Positions 1-9,626 of a stretch of DNA of 64,000 nucleotides are shown here, piece by piece (position 1 is the first letter of the stretch; every line of letters starts with the position of its first letter). The stretch comes from Paracoccus isoporae. Lineage in GTDB: Bacteria > Pseudomonadota > Alphaproteobacteria > Rhodobacterales > Rhodobacteraceae. Location of the stretch: the NCBI RefSeq assembly GCF_900101865.1, contig NZ_FNAH01000001.1, forward strand, positions 310,001-374,000, read 5' to 3'. The notes beneath the pieces were generated by a model. The model had not been told where the DNA came from and ran no database searches. It worked only from the letters and a program-made list of their open reading frames with translations. Made by a program: the position numbers and the translations under genes.

Positions 1-6
1 AAAGCT

Positions 7-795
7 TCAGCCGTCGGCCTTTGCCTCCACCGAGATCTCCAGTTCGATCTCGTCATCCACCGCGGGCACGAAGGCGCTCAGACCGTAATCGGAGCGGTCG
101 ATCTCGCCCTCGGCGGAGAAGCCGATCGTCGGCTGCTGCGTGATCGGGTCCAGCCCGGCGCCGTTGAACTCCACATCCAGCGTCACCTGCCGCGTCACAC
201 CGTTCAGCGTCAGATCGCCGGTCACGCGGGCCTCTTCGTCGTCATCCTCGACCTCGACGCCGGTCGAGACGAAAGTGACAATCGGTGTGTCGCCGCTCAC
301 GTCGAAGAAATCCGGGCCCATCAGATGTGTGTCCAACTCCGGCGAGACGGTGCGCAGCGCGTCGAGTGGAAACGACGCCTCGACCGTGGCCGCACCAAGA
401 TCGGCCGGATCGAGCGTGATTGTGCCTTCCAGACCGTTCACGAAGCCGCGGGAGGTCGAGAATCCCATATGGTCATAGCTGAACATGATCTGGCTATGGG
501 CGGGATCGAAGCTGTAGCTGCCGGCGTCGGGCATGGTGTCGTCATCGCCGGGTTTGGACATGACCGGCGCGCCAGCCTGCGGCTCCGACCCGGTGGCAGC
601 GGGGGAGTCGCCGCCCGTCTGTTCGCCCTCTGCCGCGCCTTGGGTCGGCTGTGCGGCCTCGTTCGTCGCATCCGCGCTGTCGGTCGCCCCTGTCTCCTGC
701 GCGAATGCCGCGCCACCGTGCCCGATTGACACCAGGATCGTTGCGGCGAGAAGATGGCGCTTGCGGATCGGTGTCGCGGTAAAAATCGTGAACAT
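7..795 (-). CDS. YceI family periplasmic protein
   Basis: A 262-aa secreted YceI-like protein. Residues 1-32 form a signal peptide (basic RKR, hydrophobic stretch, AFA-Q cleavage site). Residues about 33-90 are a low-complexity Ala/Gly/Glu/Gln linker, followed by a YceI lipocalin-like domain beginning SYSFDPAHSQIMFSYDHMGF. The family binds isoprenoid or amphiphilic ligands in the periplasm; its exact role is often unclear. I chose the ATG at 795 because GAAGGAAAC sits just upstream. An upstream in-frame start would put 36 residues ahead of the signal peptide. It diverges from rpsF. The long disordered linker is unusual for a YceI protein. Confidence 0.85.
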   Translation of the reverse strand: MFTIFTATPIRKRHLLAATILVSIGHGGAAFAQETGATDSADATNEAAQPTQGAAEGEQTGGDSPAATGSEPQAGAPVMSKPGDDDTMPDAGSYSFDPAHSQIMFSYDHMGFSTSRGFVNGLEGTITLDPADLGAATVEASFPLDALRTVSPELDTHLMGPDFFDVSGDTPIVTFVSTGVEVEDDDEEARVTGDLTLNGVTRQVTLDVEFNGAGLDPITQQPTIGFSAEGEIDRSDYGLSAFVPAVDDEIELEISVEAKADG

Positions 796-967
796 CAAAG
801 TTTCCTTCAAACTGGATGGATACTGCATCCCGCAGCCAACGTCCCGCCTCTGGCGAGGTTCCAGCCACGGATCGGGCCGGTCACCACGCGAATCGGCTTG
901 CATTGCCGGGTTTCGCCGCTATAAAGCCGCATCCTTCCGCAATCGCGAAACCGGCGCAGCCTCTCGT

Positions 968-994
968 GGCGGGGCGCGGAAGGGGTGTCCCGCC
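968..994 (+). promoter_or_regulatory. Candidate leader hairpin upstream of rpsF
   Basis: GGCGGG (968-973) can pair with CCCGCC (989-994), 32 nt before the rpsF start. Many bacteria autoregulate rpsF with an S6:S18-binding leader hairpin, so the position fits. I could not match the conserved loop features of that motif, so this is only a candidate. Confidence 0.25.
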
Positions 995-1025
995 GTTGAA
1001 GCCGCCTGAAACTGAAAGGTCTGAC

Positions 1026-1397
1026 ATGCCGCTTTATGAGCATGTGCTGATCGCCCGCCAGGACCTGTCGAACACGCAGGCCGAAGGGCTGGTCGAACAT
1101 TTTTCCACCGTGCTGGCCGATAATGGCGGCAAGGTGGTCGACAGCGAATACTGGGGTGTCCGCACCCTCGCCTACAAGATCAACAAGAACCGCAAGGGGC
1201 ATTACGCCTTCCTGCGCACCGACGCGCCTTCGGCCGCCGTGCAGGAGATGGAGCGTCTGGCCCGTCTGCATGACGACGTGATGCGCGTGATGTCGATCAA
1301 GGTCGACGCGCATAAGGAAGGCCCCTCGGTCCAGATGCAGAAGCGCGAAGAGCGGGGCGAGCGCCGCGAGCGTCGAGATCGCGACCGCGACAACTGA
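1026..1397 (+). CDS. rpsF: 30S ribosomal protein S6
   Basis: 123-aa S6, which binds the central domain of 16S rRNA together with S18. It begins [15 protein letters not shown] and contains the family pattern [19 protein letters not shown]. The C-terminus is a highly charged Arg/Glu/Asp tail ([17 protein letters not shown]), typical of alphaproteobacterial S6. The ATG at 1026 follows a GAAAGGTCTGAC leader. It is the first gene of the rpsF-rpsR-rplI operon, with rpsR 13 nt downstream. Confidence 0.97.
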   Translation: MPLYEHVLIARQDLSNTQAEGLVEHFSTVLADNGGKVVDSEYWGVRTLAYKINKNRKGHYAFLRTDAPSAAVQEMERLARLHDDVMRVMSIKVDAHKEGPSVQMQKREERGERRERRDRDRDN

Positions 1398-1410
1398 GGA
1401 GAGCGAGAAT

Positions 1411-1638
1411 ATGGCAAACAAACCGTTTTTCCGTCGTCGCAAGGTCGATCCGTTCGGTGGCGATAACGCCCCCAAGATCGACTACAAGGACACCCGCCTG
1501 CTGCAGCGCTACATCAGCGAACGCGGCAAGATCGTGCCGTCGCGCATCACCGCCGTCTCGGCCAAGAACCAGCGCAAGCTGGCCCAGGCCATCAAGCGCG
1601 CGCGGTTCCTGGCGCTGCTGCCCTATGTCGTGAAATAA
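1411..1638 (+). CDS. rpsR: 30S ribosomal protein S18
   Basis: 75-aa S18, the partner of S6 in the 30S platform. It contains the family core [20 protein letters not shown] and ends in the basic segment [29 protein letters not shown] precedes the ATG. It lies between rpsF and rplI with short gaps, forming the usual operon. Confidence 0.97.
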   Translation: MANKPFFRRRKVDPFGGDNAPKIDYKDTRLLQRYISERGKIVPSRITAVSAKNQRKLAQAIKRARFLALLPYVVK

Positions 1639-1650
1639 GGAGGAAGACCG

Positions 1651-2268
1651 ATGCAAGTCATCCTGCTGGAACGCGTCTCCAAGCTTGGCGCGATGGGCGA
1701 TGTCGTCCGCGTCAAGGAGGGCTACGCCCGCAACTTCCTGCTGCCGCAGGGCAAGGCGCTGCGTGCCTCTGACGCCAATATCGCCGCCTTCGAGGCGCAG
1801 AAAGCCGCGCTCGTCGCCAAGAACGACGAATCCAAGGCCGATGCGCAGAAGGTCGCCGACAAGCTGAACGGCGAAACCTTCGTCATCATCCGCTCGGCCT
1901 CTGATGCCGGTGCGCTTTACGGCTCCGTCAGCCCGCGCGACGCGGCCGATGCCGCCAACGAGGCCGGCCACAGCGTCGATCGCAAACAGATCGTGCTCGG
2001 CGCGCCGATCAAGGAGTTGGGGCTGCATAAAGTTCAGGTCGTTCTGCACCCGGAAGTCGAGGCCGAGATCACGCTGAACGTCGCCCGCTCCAACGAAGAG
2101 GCCGAGCTTCAGGCATCGGGCAAGTCGATCCAGGATCTGGCCGCGGAAGAAGACGCCGCTGCCGAGTTCGAGATTGCCGAGCTGTTCGACGACATCGGCT
2201 CCGCCTCGCGCGAGGACGAGGAGCTGGTGAACGAGGCGCCGGAAACCACGGCGGGTTCGGGCGAGTAA
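1651..2268 (+). CDS. rplI: 50S ribosomal protein L9
   Basis: 205-aa L9. The N-terminal 23S-binding domain is clear ([19 protein letters not shown], then [16 protein letters not shown]), followed by the long connecting helix and the C-terminal domain (residues about 80-150). Beyond about residue 150 lies an acidic extension of roughly 55 residues (Glu/Asp/Ala/Ser) absent from enterobacterial L9 of about 150 aa; long L9 proteins are common in this bacterial family. A strong AAGGAGGAAGACCG site precedes the ATG. A good intrinsic terminator follows. Confidence 0.96.
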   Translation: MQVILLERVSKLGAMGDVVRVKEGYARNFLLPQGKALRASDANIAAFEAQKAALVAKNDESKADAQKVADKLNGETFVIIRSASDAGALYGSVSPRDAADAANEAGHSVDRKQIVLGAPIKELGLHKVQVVLHPEVEAEITLNVARSNEEAELQASGKSIQDLAAEEDAAAEFEIAELFDDIGSASREDEELVNEAPETTAGSGE

Positions 2269-2300
2269 CCGCACCGATTCCGACCCAGTCGCAGCCAAGG

Positions 2301-2330
2301 GCCGCGCCGGATCACCGGCGCGGCTTTTTT
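2301..2330 (+). terminator. Intrinsic terminator of the rpsF-rpsR-rplI operon
   Basis: A perfect 10-bp stem GCCGCGCCGG / CCGGCGCGGC with an ATCA loop is followed by six T. It lies 32 nt after the rplI stop. Confidence 0.93.
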
Positions 2331-2434
2331 GCATTCCACGTGCCGTTGGTGCGCAGCGGTTTTGGAGCGATCTGCGGAACGAAACCGCGCCGCCGCTCGT
2401 TCTGTCCCGACACGCGAATCGAAAGGAATGGCCC

Positions 2435-3220
2435 ATGTCGCGCTTTGCTGATGTGACCTCTGACACCCCCCACGGCCCGCGCCCCGTCCCCGAGGGCCAT
2501 ATCCCGTCTGACAGCATCCCGCCGAACCGGCGTCTGGCACCGCCGCGGAAAGGTGGTCCCGACTGGCTGATCTGGGGCGGCGTCGGCGTGGCCGCAGCGG
2601 CGACGACCGCGCTTGCGGTGTTCGCAGGCCGCGCCGTGATTGACGCGGTCAGCGGAGACGATGATGACGACGATCACCGGGCGCGCCGCTCGCGCAGCCG
2701 CCATGCAGGCCCCCGTCGCCGCTACGCCCCCCGCTTCGAGGCGCTTGGCGCCGAGGACAGGCAGGCCATGCGCAGCCGGGCGCGCGCGAATTTCGACGAT
2801 TATGACGACCATGCGACCGAGACCCGCAAGCGCGCGCGCCGTCAGGCACAGTCCCGCGCCCGCTCCTCGCAACGATCGTCAGGGAATTTCATCGACGATC
2901 TGAGCGACAATGCCAACAAGGTCGCGACCAGCCTGACCGGCATCCTCACAGCCGCAAATGCCGCGGTCGAGGGTCTGCAGAAGGTCTCCGGCAAGACCGA
3001 CGGCATCATGCGCGACTTCGAGAGCGCCGCGGACCGCCTGACCGGATTCCTCGGCAGCCGCAGCACCGACGGGTCAACGGATCGCGGATCACGTCGCCAT
3101 GCCGCTGGGGATCGTGACGATGCGCCGCGCGGCCGCGAGGCGGCCGGGCGTGACGACACGGGCCGCGATGCCGAGTATCGCCGCGTGGACGGCAGCAAAG
3201 ACCGGACCCACAGGCTGTAA
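2435..3220 (+). CDS. Hypothetical single-span membrane protein, highly charged
   Basis: 261-aa protein of unknown function. A proline-rich N-terminus (1-40) is followed by one hydrophobic segment (about 47-66, LIWGGVGVAAAATTALAVFAG). After that come an Asp run, Arg/Ser/His-rich stretches, a more regular helical segment (about 150-205, NFIDDLSDNANKVATSLTGI), and a charged disordered tail. The start follows AAAGGAATGGCCC. Only 6 nt separate it from the downstream YihY gene, so the two are probably co-transcribed. No enzymatic motif is visible. I do not recognise the family. Confidence 0.75.
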   Translation: MSRFADVTSDTPHGPRPVPEGHIPSDSIPPNRRLAPPRKGGPDWLIWGGVGVAAAATTALAVFAGRAVIDAVSGDDDDDDHRARRSRSRHAGPRRRYAPRFEALGAEDRQAMRSRARANFDDYDDHATETRKRARRQAQSRARSSQRSSGNFIDDLSDNANKVATSLTGILTAANAAVEGLQKVSGKTDGIMRDFESAADRLTGFLGSRSTDGSTDRGSRRHAAGDRDDAPRGREAAGRDDTGRDAEYRRVDGSKDRTHRL

Positions 3221-3226
3221 TCCCGC

Positions 3227-4264
3227 ATGACTGCACGCTCTGACCGATCCGTCGCCGATGCGTTTTTCGGCCCGCTCCCTGACGATGTCCGCCGCAGATA
3301 CGGGCTGGACGAGCCGCCGCCGCCAGCCGCGGCCAAGCGGGTGCGGGACGGTGATCCCGACGCTGACCTGCCCGCCCCGCGCGCCGATGCGCCCCGGACT
3401 CCCTGGGGCTTACGTGGGTCCGAGTGGTGGGCGGTCCTCAAGGGCACGGTCAAGGAAATCGGAGAGGATCGCGTGACCTCGGTCGCGGGCGGCGTGACGT
3501 TTTTCGGGCTGCTGGCGTTGTTCCCGGCCATCACCGCGCTCGTGTCGATCTTCGGGCTGGTGGCCGATCCCGAGGTGATCCGCCAGCAGCTCGACAGCCT
3601 GCAGGAATTCGTGCCGTCCTCGGCGCTCGACATCATTCGCGGCCAGGTCGAGGCGATCATCGAATCGCCCGGCACCGCCTTGTCCTTTGCCGGGATCGCC
3701 GGGCTCCTGGCGACGTTGTGGTCGGCCAATGGCGGCATGAAGGCGCTTATGGACGCGCTCAACGTCGCCTGGTTCCAGCGTGAGCGGCGCGGCTTCGTCA
3801 TGCTGAACATCGTATCGCTGGCGATGACGCTGGGTGCGATCGTGCTGGTCATCGCGCTCGTCGCCACAATCGCGGTGCTGCCCGCCCTGCTCGACTGGCT
3901 GCCCATACCGGCAGAGACGCGCGATCTGGTCACTGCGATCCGCTGGCCGATCATGTTCGCGGTGCTGCTGCTGGCCATCTCGGCGCTGTATCGCTGGGGA
4001 CCGAGCCGCGATGACGCGCATTTCAGCTGGATCTCGCCCGGTGCGCTGTTCGCCGCGGTCGGGCTGGTGGCGGCCTCGGCGCTGTTCTCTTTCTATACGT
4101 CGAATTTCGCGTCCTACAACGAAACCTACGGCACGCTTGGTGCCGTCGTGGTGCTGATGATGTGGATGTGGATTTCCGCCATCGTCGTGCTTGTCGGCGC
4201 AGAAATCAATGCCGTGGCCCAACGCCATCTGCGCGCGCTCAACGGCGAGGCGCCGCGGCGCTGA
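3227..4264 (+). CDS. YihY/BrkB family inner-membrane protein
   Basis: 345-aa polytopic membrane protein of the YihY (formerly 'ribonuclease BN') family. After an approximately 90-residue Pro/Asp-rich cytoplasmic extension come about six transmembrane segments. These include the conserved GGVTFFGLLALFPAITALVSI, the NGGMKALMDALNVAW loop, and the C-terminal block SFYTSNFASYNETYGTLGAV leading to VGAEINAVAQ. The molecular function of the family is not settled; it is not the tRNA-processing RNase BN. It follows the hypothetical membrane protein by 6 nt. Confidence 0.9.
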   Translation: MTARSDRSVADAFFGPLPDDVRRRYGLDEPPPPAAAKRVRDGDPDADLPAPRADAPRTPWGLRGSEWWAVLKGTVKEIGEDRVTSVAGGVTFFGLLALFPAITALVSIFGLVADPEVIRQQLDSLQEFVPSSALDIIRGQVEAIIESPGTALSFAGIAGLLATLWSANGGMKALMDALNVAWFQRERRGFVMLNIVSLAMTLGAIVLVIALVATIAVLPALLDWLPIPAETRDLVTAIRWPIMFAVLLLAISALYRWGPSRDDAHFSWISPGALFAAVGLVAASALFSFYTSNFASYNETYGTLGAVVVLMMWMWISAIVVLVGAEINAVAQRHLRALNGEAPRR

Positions 4265-4413
4265 CCGGCGGGTGCGTGGCCTGCGGCACAGGCCGCGCGA
4301 CGGCGCCTCCCCCGTGCGCCAGACGCCTCGATTTTCCGCTCGCGCCCGCGCGATTGCTTTGCTAGAACGGCGCGGATTTACGGGGCGGGCCGGAGTGCCC
4401 GCCGCTTGACATT

Positions 4414-4498
4414 GCGGGTGTGGCGAAACTGGTAGACGCACCAGATTTAGGTTCTGGCGCCGCAAGGCGTGGGGGTTCAAGTCCCTCCACCCGCACCA
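4414..4498 (+). tRNA. tRNA-Leu, anticodon UAG
   Basis: An 85-nt cloverleaf: acceptor GCGGGTG pairs with CACCCGC followed by ACCA, so CCA is encoded. The anticodon stem CCAGA/TCTGG encloses the loop TTTAGGT with anticodon TAG at 4448-4450. A long variable arm (GCGCCGCAAGGCGT) and T-arm GGGGGTTCAAGTCCCTCC are as expected for a class II leucine tRNA. It lies just upstream of tig. Confidence 0.97.
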
Positions 4499-4514
4499 TG
4501 ACGAAGGATGAAAC

Positions 4515-5849
4515 ATGCAGGTCACAGAGACCCAGAACGAAGGCCTCAAGCGCGGCTACCAGATGACCCTCCCGGCCGCGGATCTGGCCGCCCAGGTGGA
4601 TGCCAAGCTGAAAGAAGCCCAGCCCGAAGTCGAGATGAAGGGCTTCCGCAAGGGCAAGGTGCCGATGGCCATGCTGAAAAAGCAGTTCGGCCCGCGCGTC
4701 ATGGGCGATGCGATGCAGGATTCCATCGACGGCGCGCTGCGCGAGCATCTGGAGAAATCCGGCGACCGTCCGGCCGTGCAGCCCAAGGTCGAGATGCAGG
4801 ATGGCGAGAACTGGAAGGAAGGCGACGACGTCGTGGTCAACGTCTCCTACGAGATCCTGCCGGAGATCCCCGAGGTCGATCTGTCGAAGGTGAAGCTGGA
4901 GCGCCTCGTCGTGAAGGCCGAAGATGCCGCGGTTCAGGAAGCCCTGGACGGGCTGGCCAAGAACGCCACCGCTTATGAGGACAAGCGCAAGGGCTCCAAG
5001 GCCGCGAAGGACGATCAGATCGTGATCGACTTCAAGGGCTCGGTCGATGGCGAGGAATTCGAGGGCGGCGCGGCCGAGGATTATCCGCTCGTGCTCGGCT
5101 CGAACAGCTTCATCCCCGGTTTCGAGGATCAGCTGATCGGTGCGAAGGCCGGTGACGAGGTCGAGGTGAAGGTCACCTTCCCCGCCGAATACGGCGCCGA
5201 ACATCTGGCCGGCAAGGATGCGGTCTTCGCCACCACCGTCAAGGCCGTCAAGAAGCCGGTCGATGCCCAGATCGACGATGAACTGGCCAAGCGTTTCGGC
5301 GCCGAGTCGCTCGACAAGCTGAAAGAGCAGATCACCGAACGGCTCGAGGCGGAATACAAAGGCGCCAGCCGCGCTGTGATGAAGCGTTCGCTGCTCGATC
5401 AACTGGACGATCAGGTCAAGTTCGACCTGCCCGAGGTTCTGGTGGAGGCCGAGGCCGGCCAGATCGCCCACCAGCTCTGGCACGAGGAACATCCCGAGGA
5501 GCAGGGCCATAACCACGGCGAGATCGAGCCGACCGAGGAGCACAAGAAACTGGCCGAGCGCCGCGTGCGTCTTGGCCTGCTGCTGGCCGAGATCGGCCAG
5601 AAGGCCGAGGTGCAGGTGTCGGATCAGGAATTCACCCAGGCGGTGATGAACCAGGCCCGCCAGTTCCCCGGCCAGGAGCGTCAGTTCTTCGAGTTCATCC
5701 AGCAGAACGCACAGGCGCAGCAGCAACTCCGCGCCCCGATCTTCGAGGACAAGGTGGTCGATCACATCGTCGAGCAGGCGAAGGTCGAGGACAAGGAAGT
5801 CAGCAAGGAAGAGCTGGAGAAAGCCGTCGAAAGCCTCGACGAGCTGTAA
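4515..5849 (+). CDS. tig: Trigger factor, ribosome-associated chaperone and prolyl isomerase
   Basis: 444-aa trigger factor. Domain order is the N-terminal ribosome-binding domain with the signature [17 protein letters not shown] (about 44-60), the FKBP-like PPIase domain (about 165-245, [19 protein letters not shown] and [20 protein letters not shown]), and the long helical C-terminal chaperone domain. It binds near the ribosome exit tunnel and shields nascent chains. A GAAGGATGAAAC site precedes the ATG. The tRNA-Leu 3' end is 16 nt upstream. A strong terminator follows. Confidence 0.96.
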   Translation: MQVTETQNEGLKRGYQMTLPAADLAAQVDAKLKEAQPEVEMKGFRKGKVPMAMLKKQFGPRVMGDAMQDSIDGALREHLEKSGDRPAVQPKVEMQDGENWKEGDDVVVNVSYEILPEIPEVDLSKVKLERLVVKAEDAAVQEALDGLAKNATAYEDKRKGSKAAKDDQIVIDFKGSVDGEEFEGGAAEDYPLVLGSNSFIPGFEDQLIGAKAGDEVEVKVTFPAEYGAEHLAGKDAVFATTVKAVKKPVDAQIDDELAKRFGAESLDKLKEQITERLEAEYKGASRAVMKRSLLDQLDDQVKFDLPEVLVEAEAGQIAHQLWHEEHPEEQGHNHGEIEPTEEHKKLAERRVRLGLLLAEIGQKAEVQVSDQEFTQAVMNQARQFPGQERQFFEFIQQNAQAQQQLRAPIFEDKVVDHIVEQAKVEDKEVSKEELEKAVESLDEL

Positions 5850-5872
5850 TCCGCGCGCAAACGCAGACGGAT

Positions 5873-5900
5873 AAGCCGCGGCCATCTGGCCGCGGCTTTT
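5873..5900 (+). terminator. Intrinsic terminator of tig
   Basis: An 11-bp perfect stem AAGCCGCGGCC / GGCCGCGGCTT with an ATCT loop, ending in TTTT, lies 23 nt after the tig stop. Confidence 0.9.
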
Positions 5901-6618
<718 letters not shown>

Positions 6619-6703
6619 CGCGCGCGCGGGGCCGGACGAGAACAGAGATTGGCGACACGGAGCCGGCCCTGGCCGGTTTCAGCACGAAAAAGGAAGGGCA
6701 ACC

Positions 6704-8110
6704 ATGAAAGTCGCAGACGTCATCAAGCTGATGCAGGATGAGGAGGTCGAGTATGTCGATGTCCGCTTCACCGATCCGAAGGGCAAGCTTCAGCATGTCA
6801 CGCTGATTAAGGATGAGATCGACGAGGATTTCTTCGAGGACGGCTTCATGTTCGACGGCTCCTCGATCGCCGGGTGGAAGTCGATCGACCAGTCCGACAT
6901 GAAGCTGATGCCGGACACCTCCTCGGTCTATCTGGACCCGTTCTACGCGGAGAAAACGCTCTGCGTGCATTGCAATGTGGTCGAGCCCGACACCGGCGAA
7001 CCCTATGCCCGCGACCCGCGCGGCACCGCCGTCAAGGCCGAGGCCTATCTGAAATCGACCGGGATCGGCGATGTCTCCTTCTGGGGGCCCGAGGCCGAGT
7101 TCTTCCTGTTCGATGATGTCCGCTACTCCGTGACACCGCACAAGGTCGCGTACCAGATCGACGCCGCCGACGCCGCCTGGAACACCGACGCCGAATACGA
7201 GATGGGCAACACCGCGCATCGCGCCGGTCACAAGGGGGGGTATTTCCCCGTAAACCCGATTGATGCGGGGCAGGATATCCGCGGCGAGATGCTGTCCACG
7301 ATGAAGCGGATTGGCATGAAGGTTGACAAGCACCACCACGAGGTTGCCAGCGCGCAGCACGAGCTGGGGCTGGTCTTTGGCGAGTTGACCGAACAGGCCG
7401 ACCATTTGCAGAAATACAAATACGTCATCCACAACGTGGCCCATGCCTATGGCAAATCCGCGACCTTCATGCCGAAGCCGATGAAGGGCGATAACGGCAG
7501 CGGCATGCACGTCAACATGTCGATCTGGAAGGACGGCAAGCCGATCTTTGCGGGCGACAAATATGCCGATCTGAGCCAGGAAGCCCTGTGGTTCATCGGC
7601 GGCATCCTGAAACACGCCAAGGCGCTGAACGCGCTGACCAACCCCTCGACCAACAGCTACAAGCGGCTGATCCCCGGCTTCGAGGCGCCGGTGCTGCGGG
7701 CCTATTCGGCGCGCAACCGCTCGGGCTGCGTGCGGATTCCGTGGACCGAAAGCCCCAAGGCCAAGCGGGTCGAGGCGCGCTTCCCCGACCCCGCCGCCAA
7801 CCCCTATCTGTGCTTTGCGGCGCTGCTGATGGCGGGTCTCGACGGGATCAAGAACAAGATCGACCCCGGCCCGGCCTCGGACAAGGATCTGTACGACCTG
7901 CCCCCCGAAGAACTGGCCGAGATCCCGACCGTCTGCGGTTCGCTGCGCGAGGCGCTGGAGGAGCTGGAGAAGGATATGGACTTCCTGCTGCAGGGCGACG
8001 TGTTCACCCGCGACCAGCTGGAAGGCTATATGGCGCTGAAATGGGAAGAGGTCTACGCCTATGAGCACACCCCCCACCCGGTCGAGTACCAGATGTACTA
8101 CTCGGTCTGA
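6704..8110 (+). CDS. glnA: Glutamine synthetase, type I
   Basis: 468-aa GSI, which forms glutamine from glutamate, ammonia and ATP. The beta-grasp N-domain is followed by the catalytic domain with [11 protein letters not shown], metal-site [20 protein letters not shown] and the ATP-binding [10 protein letters not shown]. Tyr397 in [10 protein letters not shown] is the conserved adenylylation site for GlnE, so activity is probably covalently regulated. The start follows AAAAAGGAAGGGCAACC. It is co-transcribed with glnB and ends at a strong terminator. Confidence 0.98.
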   Translation: MKVADVIKLMQDEEVEYVDVRFTDPKGKLQHVTLIKDEIDEDFFEDGFMFDGSSIAGWKSIDQSDMKLMPDTSSVYLDPFYAEKTLCVHCNVVEPDTGEPYARDPRGTAVKAEAYLKSTGIGDVSFWGPEAEFFLFDDVRYSVTPHKVAYQIDAADAAWNTDAEYEMGNTAHRAGHKGGYFPVNPIDAGQDIRGEMLSTMKRIGMKVDKHHHEVASAQHELGLVFGELTEQADHLQKYKYVIHNVAHAYGKSATFMPKPMKGDNGSGMHVNMSIWKDGKPIFAGDKYADLSQEALWFIGGILKHAKALNALTNPSTNSYKRLIPGFEAPVLRAYSARNRSGCVRIPWTESPKAKRVEARFPDPAANPYLCFAALLMAGLDGIKNKIDPGPASDKDLYDLPPEELAEIPTVCGSLREALEELEKDMDFLLQGDVFTRDQLEGYMALKWEEVYAYEHTPHPVEYQMYYSV

Positions 8111-8144
8111 GCGGACAAATTAACCCCACAGGTTGTCAACTGAT

Positions 8145-8165
8145 CTGTACACAGGGTTTTCCACA
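8145..8165 (+). repeat. First copy of the GTACACAGG motif plus a DnaA-box-like site
   Basis: CTGTACACAGG (8145-8155) is followed by TTTTCCACA (8157-8165). The latter differs at one position from the canonical DnaA box TTATCCACA. It shares the GTACACAGG core with the tandem array at 8216-8266. The last two bases overlap the stem of the glnA terminator. Confidence 0.45.
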
Positions 8166-8192
8166 GGCAGCCTTCGGGCTGCCTGTTTTTTT
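8164..8192 (+). terminator. Intrinsic terminator of glnA
   Basis: A perfect 9-bp stem CAGGCAGCC / GGCTGCCTG closed by a TTCG tetraloop and followed by seven T, 53 nt after the glnA stop. Confidence 0.95.
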
Positions 8193-8215
8193 GGCCGTTT
8201 TGCGGGGGTCACAGC

Positions 8216-8266
8216 GCGTACACAGGGCGTACACAGGCTGTACACGGGTTGTGCACAGGGTTGTGC
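8216..8266 (+). repeat. Iterated 11-bp direct repeat, iteron-like
   Basis: Consecutive units are GCGTACACAGG (8216-8226), GCGTACACAGG (8227-8237), CTGTACACGGG (8238-8248) and TTGTGCACAGGG (8249-8260), then a partial TTGTGC. The shared core is GT(A/G)CAC(A/G)GG at an 11-bp period, about one helical turn. That arrangement typifies multi-subunit protein binding sites such as replication iterons or DnaA clusters. Units are too short and unspaced for CRISPR. Function is unknown. Confidence 0.65.
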
Positions 8267-8434
8267 TCGTGCTTTCGGCGAGGCGCGCGTCCGGGCAGCT
8301 AGCGGACATGCGGCGGGGCAGCAGAGCAATCGCAGCATCGTGCGAGAACCGCCATTCGACTGAAGGCCGCCGTCTCAGGCAAAGCTGCTACGGCTGCGAG
8401 CGAGATAGTAGAGCAAATTCTCACCCTTCCATTT
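8267..8434. other. Junction stretch before the accessory island
   Basis: No supportable gene. G+C content falls sharply across this stretch, from chromosome-like to the A+T-richer composition of the following two genes. It therefore probably contains the left edge of the acquired segment. Confidence 0.4.
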
Positions 8435-8449
8435 GTTCTAGTTATGTTC
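8435..8449 (+). promoter_or_regulatory. LexA (SOS) box, GTTC-N7-GTTC
   Basis: GTTC (8435-8438), seven bases TAGTTAT, then GTTC (8446-8449). This matches exactly the direct-repeat LexA operator GTTC-N7-GTTC known from Rhodobacter and other Alphaproteobacteria. It lies 12 nt before one possible tcmP start (8461) and 65 nt before the preferred start (8515), in the likely promoter zone. An 8-base pattern arises by chance about once per 65 kb per strand in even composition, so the position is what makes it notable. Confidence 0.6.
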
Positions 8450-8514
8450 TACTTTTGGGTATGGAACAGTCGATCTACTATGGCGTGCAACAAGACAGTA
8501 ACCTTGGGGCATTT

Positions 8515-9621
8515 ATGTCAAAAAAGTTCTTTGAAGAACGCGGCGACCAATCGATCGTCAAGGCGCGTATTGTGCAAAAATATTTTGTCGCATGGGCAAA
8601 CATCGTAGTTGGGAGTGCGAAGAGGTGGGGTGAAGGAAAAATCGCCTATATCGACCTTTACGCGGGGCCGGGGCGATACAAGGATGGTTCGGCATCAACG
8701 CCCTTGATGGTGCTGGAAAAAGCAATTGAAAACGAACGAATTCGAGACGCGCTTGTTGCACTGTTTAATGATGTTGATGAAAATAATTCGAGCACTCTCA
8801 AGCAGGAAATAGCCAAATTACCCGGGATCAAAACTCTCAAATATCAGCCAGTTGTGAATTGCAACGAGGTCGGCAAGGACGCCGAAGAGTATTTCTCGGA
8901 AACTCAAATTATTCCCGCTTTCACGTTTTTCGATCCTTTCGGGTACAAGGGATTGTCTTTGCGCTTGGTTAATGGGGTGATTAAGGATTGGGGCTGCGAC
9001 TGTGTCTTCTTTTTCAACTATAACCGTATCAATGCGGGAATCTCGAACGCGTCTGTAAAGCCGCACATGGACGCACTGTTTGGTGAGGAGCGCGCCGATC
9101 AATTGCGCATCAAAGTCAATGGCGCGAGACCGGCTCATCGGCAGGAAATGGTGCTCGAGGAACTATCCAATGCTCTTATTGAGATGGGCGGAAAGTTTGT
9201 GCTCCCTTTCCGTTTCAAAAACCCAGAAGGTCGTTTGACGCACCATCTTGTCTTCGTATCGAAGAATTTCAAAGGATACGAAGTCATGAAGGAAATTATG
9301 GCAAAGGAGAGTTCCACCGAGGATCAGGGAGTGGCGAGTTTTTCTTATTCGCCTGCCGACGAGACTATGCCTTTCTTATTCGAGTTTCAGCGTCCGCTGG
9401 ATGATCTTGCCGATTTGCTCCTACACGATTTTGCAGGCCGAACTGTTTCCCTGAGAGACGTTTACTGTGAACACAGCGTGGGTCGACCCTTCCTGAGCCG
9501 CCACTACAAAGATGTCTTAGGAAAACTAGAGTCTGCTGAAAAAGTTTCCGTTGTTGACCCTGAGGGTAAAAAGAGGAGGCAAAATTCCTTCGCTGATCGT
9601 CTTCTGGTAATTTTTCCATAG
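8515..9621 (+). CDS. tcmP: TcmP, three-Cys-motif partner protein
   Basis: 368-aa protein recognised as the TcmP family. Its N-terminus KKFFEERGDQSIVKARIVQKYF is diagnostic. The sequence has the layout of a class I methyltransferase-like Rossmann fold: DLYAGPG (47-53, motif I-like), FNDVDE (84-89, acidic motif II-like) and FFDPFGY (138-144, motif IV-like). No methyl-transfer activity is established for the family. It is A+T-richer than its neighbours (about 45% G+C at the start) and uses codons rare here, which suggests horizontal transfer. The start could instead be the ATG at 8461; neither has a strong ribosome site. The DUF5131 partner follows by 5 nt. Confidence 0.85.
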   Translation: MSKKFFEERGDQSIVKARIVQKYFVAWANIVVGSAKRWGEGKIAYIDLYAGPGRYKDGSASTPLMVLEKAIENERIRDALVALFNDVDENNSSTLKQEIAKLPGIKTLKYQPVVNCNEVGKDAEEYFSETQIIPAFTFFDPFGYKGLSLRLVNGVIKDWGCDCVFFFNYNRINAGISNASVKPHMDALFGEERADQLRIKVNGARPAHRQEMVLEELSNALIEMGGKFVLPFRFKNPEGRLTHHLVFVSKNFKGYEVMKEIMAKESSTEDQGVASFSYSPADETMPFLFEFQRPLDDLADLLLHDFAGRTVSLRDVYCEHSVGRPFLSRHYKDVLGKLESAEKVSVVDPEGKKRRQNSFADRLLVIFP

Positions 9622-9626
9622 GTGGT

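Noticed and set aside
1297..2517. Long antisense frame opposite rpsR-rplI
   Set aside because: It is a G+C-driven shadow; the opposite strand encodes well-recognised ribosomal proteins.
4414..4498. tRNA-Leu as integration site of a genomic island
   Set aside because: tig follows immediately with normal composition, and no integrase or 3'-end duplicate of the tRNA is seen.
8145..8266. CRISPR array
   Set aside because: The repeat unit is only 11 bp and adjacent copies have no spacers; no cas genes are in the window.
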